Shown one piece after another: positions 60,213-64,000 of a stretch of DNA of 64,000 nt. The position numbers and the translations under genes were made by a program. Where the stretch lies: contig PAVO01000018.1 in assembly GCA_002713215.1 (NCBI GenBank), positions 62,001-126,000 on the forward strand, read 5' to 3'. Under the pieces are notes generated by a model. That model was not told the DNA's origin. It saw only the letters and a program-made list of their open reading frames with translations, and ran no database searches. This stretch comes from Crocinitomicaceae bacterium. GTDB taxonomy: Bacteria > Bacteroidota > Bacteroidia > Flavobacteriales_G > Salibacteraceae. Numbering within the stretch: position 1 is the stretch's first letter; every line of letters begins with the position of its first letter.

Positions 60213-61738
60213 AAATCGAATTTTATTCCCTGCGCTAGTGGAAGTTCACTGGAGTAATTAATTGTATTCGTCTGCCTTCTCATATAGGCTTTCCATGCGT
60301 CTGAACCAGATTCTCTTCCCCCACCAGTTTCTTTTTCACCACCAAATGCACCTCCAATTTCCGCTCCTGAAGTTCCAATATTGACATTGGCAATTCCACA
60401 GTCTGAACCTGCACTGGATAAAAAGCTTTCCGCTTCACGCATATTGGTTGTCATAATTGCAGAAGACAGCCCTTGTTTTACACCATTCTGAAGCTCTATT
60501 GCCTCATTCAAATCACTGTATTTTATTAAATATAGGATGGGGGCAAATGTTTCTTCCTGGACAATCTGGTATTCATTCTGAACTTCAGCAATTGCAGGCT
60601 TAACATAGCAACCACTTTCGTACCCATAACCAGTAAGTACTCCTCCATCAACAAGCATGGTACCTCCAGCCTTTTCAATTTCTATAAGCGCATTCAAATA
60701 CGCATCCACCGCCATAGTATCGATCAATGGACCTACGTGATTGTTTTCATCAAGTGGATCACCAATTCTAATCTGTCCATAAGCACTAACCAGCTTTTCT
60801 TTTAGGGCATCATAAATACTCTCATGAATAATTAGTCTACGGGTTGATGTACATCGTTGTCCAGCAGTGCCTACAGCGCCAAAAACAGCTCCAATAATTG
60901 TCATTTCAATGTCGGCATCCGGAGTAACAATTATGGCATTGTTTCCACCAAGTTCCAGCAAAGACCTACCTAACCTTTTTGCAACCTCTGCACCAACTAT
61001 TTTTCCCATTCTAATTGAACCGGTGGCAGAAACCAATGGAATTCGTACGTCTTGTGTTAGCATTTCTCCAACCTTGTAATCACCGTTCACCAAACAACTA
61101 AGTCCTTCAGGCAAATCGTTTTCTCTGATTACCTCAGCAAAAATATTCTGGCAAGCCACTCCGCAAAGTGGAACTTTTTCTGATGGCTTCCAAACACATA
61201 CGTCTCCACAAACCCAAGCCAGGGCCGAATTCCAACACCATACTGCAACCGGAAAATTGAACGCTGAAATTATTCCAACAGTTCCAAGCGGATGGTATTG
61301 TTCATACATTCGATGGCCTGGGCGCTCAGAATGCATGGTTAAGCCATAAAGCTGACGAGAAAGTCCTACTGCAAAATCACAGATATCGATCATTTCCTGA
61401 ACCTCTCCAAGGCCTTCTTGCAACGACTTACCCATTTCGTAAGTAACTAAGGTTCCGAGGGCCTCTTTTCGCTCCCTAAGTTTAAGGCCAAACTGGCGCA
61501 CTATTTCTCCACGCTGAGGGGCAGGAACAGTTCTCCAATGGACAAAAGCATCCTGGGCTTTCTTGAGTACCTTTTCGTAATCTTCTTTTTCAGAAACGCC
61601 AACTTTTCCAATCAACTTCCCGCTAATTGGTGAAAATGATTCAATGTAACTTTTAGCTTCTAACCAATCAGATCCAGTACTGGTACCTTGATTGACTTCA
61701 GAAAGGCCCAATGTGTTTAATGCTTCACCTATATTCAT
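60209..61738 (-). CDS. ALDH7-family aldehyde dehydrogenase (aminoadipate-semialdehyde dehydrogenase type)
   Basis: A 509-residue NAD-dependent dehydrogenase of the antiquitin (ALDH7) group, which oxidises alpha-aminoadipate semialdehyde in lysine breakdown. Catalytic Cys in TAGQRCTSTRR, general base Glu in LLELGGNNAI, NAD-binding 'SATGSIRMGK' and 'FNFPVAVWCWNSALAW'. The C-terminal signature 'GTSGAEIGGAFGGEKETGGG' with 'RESGSDAWKAYMRR' is particular to ALDH7. ATG 61738. It is convergent with the anti-sigma gene, both stops sharing CTAG (60209-60212). Confidence 0.94.
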   Translation of the reverse strand: MNIGEALNTLGLSEVNQGTSTGSDWLEAKSYIESFSPISGKLIGKVGVSEKEDYEKVLKKAQDAFVHWRTVPAPQRGEIVRQFGLKLRERKEALGTLVTYEMGKSLQEGLGEVQEMIDICDFAVGLSRQLYGLTMHSERPGHRMYEQYHPLGTVGIISAFNFPVAVWCWNSALAWVCGDVCVWKPSEKVPLCGVACQNIFAEVIRENDLPEGLSCLVNGDYKVGEMLTQDVRIPLVSATGSIRMGKIVGAEVAKRLGRSLLELGGNNAIIVTPDADIEMTIIGAVFGAVGTAGQRCTSTRRLIIHESIYDALKEKLVSAYGQIRIGDPLDENNHVGPLIDTMAVDAYLNALIEIEKAGGTMLVDGGVLTGYGYESGCYVKPAIAEVQNEYQIVQEETFAPILYLIKYSDLNEAIELQNGVKQGLSSAIMTTNMREAESFLSSAGSDCGIANVNIGTSGAEIGGAFGGEKETGGGRESGSDAWKAYMRRQTNTINYSSELPLAQGIKFDF

Positions 61739-61782
61739 GAATAGTGTCTTAAATAATAAAATGCAATATTAGTTGGCTTTAT

Positions 61783-63081
61783 TTAATCGGAGGTATTCTC
61801 TTCATCTTTATCTAAAGATTCTATCGATTCCTTGTGTCGATCATCGCCTTTCATCATCCTACTGGTAGCTTTTAAGAAGAACGGAAGTTTTTCCTCTTTT
61901 TCTCTGGTCATTAAAGCAAGTGTCATAATGCCACTGCTTACTAAGATGATATAAAGCAATACACCGTTATCGAAATGTGGAATCTGATGCTCCTGTGGAA
62001 TACTAAAGAACAGCAAAATCGTAATTAATCCACGAGGCGCGACAAAAAGGGAAGGCATAATAAATTTTTGAGCTACTCCAATAAAAATGAGGTACCGCAA
62101 GACAATCATTACACCTAACATGATGAGCGATATCAGAAGAACTTCAACGTTTATCAGTGAGGAAAGAGCAATGCTCATTCCAAACGTGATAAAGAAAAAA
62201 GTGCGAACAAAGAAACTCGATTCCAGTGTAATCACTTTGAAGTTGGCCAGTGTTTCTTTTACCTTGGAAGAATCGACGTGCTTTTCCAGCCCCTTTATAA
62301 AAAACAGCTCGTGATTATTAATTAACAACCCGAAGAAGAGTATAATTAGAAGAGAGGAAATATGGAGTAATTTACCTACCGAATAAAGCAACATCAATAC
62401 TGAAATCAGTAGAAATAATTTGGTTTTGCTCGCTATCTTTTGAAATACAACTGTAAGTACGTAACTCAATACTACAGCTATGACCAAAGTGAGGAGAATA
62501 TTCAATAGAATACCAACTCCTATGCTAGCCCCCGCAGGTGCCTCAATAGCCTTAATATCGAAATAAAAAAGCATTATCCCGAGTATATCTGAAAACGTTG
62601 ATTCATAGATCAAAAACTCCTTAATGTCTTCTCGGCAGTTGATAACACTTGGAATTACAATTGCACTACTAATTACCGAAAGTGGGATCGCATATAAAAA
62701 TGCCCGCTGCGTGTCCACGACAAAAAAGAATTGGATGAGAAACGTAAAAATTAGAGCGGTAGCCGCCAGGCCAAATAAAGCAACAGCAAAGGCCTTCCAG
62801 ATAATTGGCCATTTTTCTTTCGTTAGCTTTAGGTCAAGCGCAGCTTCAAGCACAATCATTACCAAACCAACAATGCCCAGTATTTTTAGAATTGGGAACC
62901 AGTTTGCGTTTTCACCCGGTTGGTGGAAATAATCCAGTCCGTAGCTAATAATTACACCGGTGGATATAAGCAACACCACCGAAGGAATGTTGGTCTTTTT
63001 AGCTAGAATATTAAACAGGTAGGAAAGTATTAGTAATGAACAGAGTACTATGACCAGGATATATGGATTATCTAACCCCAT
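61783..63081 (-). CDS. Cation:proton antiporter (CPA family)
   Basis: A 432-residue Na+(K+)/H+ antiporter with about 12 membrane helices from residue 5 to 395. The ion-binding region reads 'VIPSVINCREDIKEFLIYESTFSDILGIMLFYF', seen here in pieces VIPSVIN and YESTFSDILGI, where other CPA1 members have E-S-x-x-N-D. 'APRGLITILLFFS' is the helix-10 motif with Arg. The C-terminus (~400-432) is a soluble acidic tail. It starts 3 nt after the exported protein upstream, so the two form an operon. Confidence 0.92.
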   Translation of the reverse strand: MGLDNPYILVIVLCSLLILSYLFNILAKKTNIPSVVLLISTGVIISYGLDYFHQPGENANWFPILKILGIVGLVMIVLEAALDLKLTKEKWPIIWKAFAVALFGLAATALIFTFLIQFFFVVDTQRAFLYAIPLSVISSAIVIPSVINCREDIKEFLIYESTFSDILGIMLFYFDIKAIEAPAGASIGVGILLNILLTLVIAVVLSYVLTVVFQKIASKTKLFLLISVLMLLYSVGKLLHISSLLIILFFGLLINNHELFFIKGLEKHVDSSKVKETLANFKVITLESSFFVRTFFFITFGMSIALSSLINVEVLLISLIMLGVMIVLRYLIFIGVAQKFIMPSLFVAPRGLITILLFFSIPQEHQIPHFDNGVLLYIILVSSGIMTLALMTREKEEKLPFFLKATSRMMKGDDRHKESIESLDKDEENTSD

Positions 63082-63084
63082 ATT

Positions 63085-63972
63085 CTATTCCTTTTCACTG
63101 CCAATTCCCCCGGTGATAGCCACAGGAATATGATTGGCAATTTGCTGTGCCAACGCCGGAAAGTTTTCAATGATTATATCCTTTTGACTGTTTACTTCAC
63201 TCGAAAACCCAGTAACAACAACTCCGGAGTAAACCTCCTGTTTATGCGTATAAATTGAGTAGTGCACTTTGATCTGTCGCTGGTATTCGCCTGATTCAAA
63301 AGCCCTGTTGTCAAGGCCAGGCTGAGGTCCAATATCAAATTGATTGATAAACAAATAGAGCACCGATCCATACTTACCATACATGTAGTCAAATATGCTG
63401 GAATCCTTAATGACCCTTGCCATAAATCGCTCCTGTCCATCATCGTTGCTTACAATTTGCCCTGCCTCGATTCTGGTCCCGTGTTCCTGTTTTTCCTCTT
63501 CGGTGTTTTTATCTTTTTTGGACAATAGCTTTATCTTCTTTTCCTTTTTACCATCGTTTTCTTTTGGTACGACCCGGTAGTCCCTGGTGCTTGCTGTATA
63601 AAGCGCATATAGGTCCTTTTTAATTTCCTCTTCGTCTACAATCATTCTTACAATAGAATACCTGGACTGGTTTTCTATGTATATTACATTGTCCAATCCT
63701 CTTCTAAAATTATTTACTATTTGATTGTAAGTAGTTCCATCGTTAGTGCCAATCGATCTGTCTATTTGTGATTTGTACATTATGGGCTCAAAGGGGACCA
63801 AAACCAGGATGGGCTCATTTCCGTAGGTCCATAGCGTATCATTTTTAAATGAACTAATGCCTACGTTACCAATGTTCATGGTTTCGTCTTGTGCCTGAAC
63901 TTGTATAAATACAACGCACAAAAAAGCCAGTAGGCCTACAATTCTCGAGCTGTTTTTAATTGATGCCACCAT
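63085..63972 (-). CDS. Exported protein of unknown function, first gene of the antiporter operon
   Basis: A 295-residue exported protein (signal peptide to QVQAQ, about residue 27). The mature part has strand/helix alternation ('EPILVLVPFEPIMYKSQID', 'YNQIVNNFRRGLDNV', 'SIVRMIVDEEEIKKDLYALY', 'YGSVLYLFINQFDIGP', 'QIKVHYSIYTHKQEVYSGVVV') and a charged insert of Lys/Glu near 150-175. 'VLVPFEP.MY.SQIDR' is a pattern I know from other unnamed Bacteroidota secreted proteins; no function. ATG 63972 is preferred; an ATG at 63993 is in frame, but a near-match -7 element TACTTTTA (63985-63978) lies between them. The region 63994-64000 shows nothing. Confidence 0.72.
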   Translation of the reverse strand: MVASIKNSSRIVGLLAFLCVVFIQVQAQDETMNIGNVGISSFKNDTLWTYGNEPILVLVPFEPIMYKSQIDRSIGTNDGTTYNQIVNNFRRGLDNVIYIENQSRYSIVRMIVDEEEIKKDLYALYTASTRDYRVVPKENDGKKEKKIKLLSKKDKNTEEEKQEHGTRIEAGQIVSNDDGQERFMARVIKDSSIFDYMYGKYGSVLYLFINQFDIGPQPGLDNRAFESGEYQRQIKVHYSIYTHKQEVYSGVVVTGFSSEVNSQKDIIIENFPALAQQIANHIPVAITGGIGSEKE

Positions 63973-64000
63973 AGTTGTAAAAGTAGAGTGCATCTTAACA

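Noticed and set aside
1-64000. CRISPR arrays, prophage, insertion sequences or restriction/defence islands
   Set aside because: I saw no spaced direct repeats, transposase, integrase, phage structural or nuclease-methylase genes; the CPBP protease and dprA are ordinary core-type genes here.

Overview
The window is a densely packed chromosomal segment of a member of the Bacteroidota, most likely a Flavobacteriales-type marine or freshwater organism. Three things support this. There are several type IX secretion (T9SS) cargo tails (about 16660-16945, 26805-27047, 29100-29342, 57840-58076). The intergenic regions carry repeated matches to the Bacteroidota -7 promoter element TAnnTTTG. The families are also typical: DUF3078, DUF2723, the ExbB/ExbD cluster, DAHP synthase fused to chorismate mutase, and SusC-less outer-membrane barrels. 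The DNA is AT-rich. I saw no prophage, insertion sequence, CRISPR array, rRNA or integron. Most of it is core genome with accessory secreted proteins.

Layout. 1-7.4 kb: S9 peptidase (5' end outside the window), a small conserved protein, a CPBP protease, dusB-queA (tRNA modification), and rnhA-dxs on the minus strand. 7.5-17.3 kb: a MORN-repeat/TonB-C protein, a four-gene thiol/sulfur redox operon (rhodanese, YgaP-like, DUF3365 haem-type, thioredoxin), a lipoprotein, and a 1757-residue T9SS surface protein followed by a small MORN-like gene. 17.4-24.5 kb: iodotyrosine-deiodinase-like flavoprotein, purN, mscS, DUF3078 barrel, GH3-type adenylating enzyme, YdcF-like protein, TPR protein, single-domain response regulator, outer-membrane protein. 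24.7-29.3 kb: a tandem pair of FG-GAP/VCBS T9SS proteins, the second one broken. 29.3-33.2 kb: DAHP synthase/chorismate mutase, convergent with hemA-hemC-hemD. 33.4-45.8 kb: lipoprotein, tRNA-Gln, DUF2723 GT-C enzyme, polysaccharide deacetylase, lipoprotein, a large outer-membrane protein, the ExbB-ExbD cluster, tRNA-Ser. 45.9-54.7 kb: TMTC-like GT-C/TPR protein, L-asparaginase, TatD, two exported proteins, dprA, large MscS channel. 54.8-64 kb: double-CDGSH iron-sulfur protein, YceI-like protein, barrel, T9SS protein, ECF sigma factor, a candidate dual-membrane anti-sigma protein, ALDH7 dehydrogenase, a cation/proton antiporter and an exported protein.

The most notable observations follow. 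(1) hemD has no usable start codon and sits in the -1 frame of hemC, right behind an A10 run ending in the classical slippery heptamer A-AAA-AAG, with AGGAGG upstream. This suggests a HemC-HemD fusion made by frameshifting or slippage. (2) An ECF sigma gene is followed 2 nt later by a protein whose sequence reads as cytosolic segment, one membrane helix, long disordered linker and outer-membrane barrel. That is the layout of the recently recognised dual-membrane-spanning anti-sigma factors. (3) rnhA also lacks a canonical start upstream of its first catalytic Asp. (4) Relatives of both eukaryotic-type protein O-mannosyltransferase families (TMTC and TMEM260/DUF2723) lie within about 14 kb of each other. 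(5) Several genes have a -7 element that ends 3-5 nt before the start codon, which predicts leaderless transcripts.

Start codons were chosen with promoter position in mind. In several genes a TTG that would extend the frame lies inside the -7 element and was rejected.
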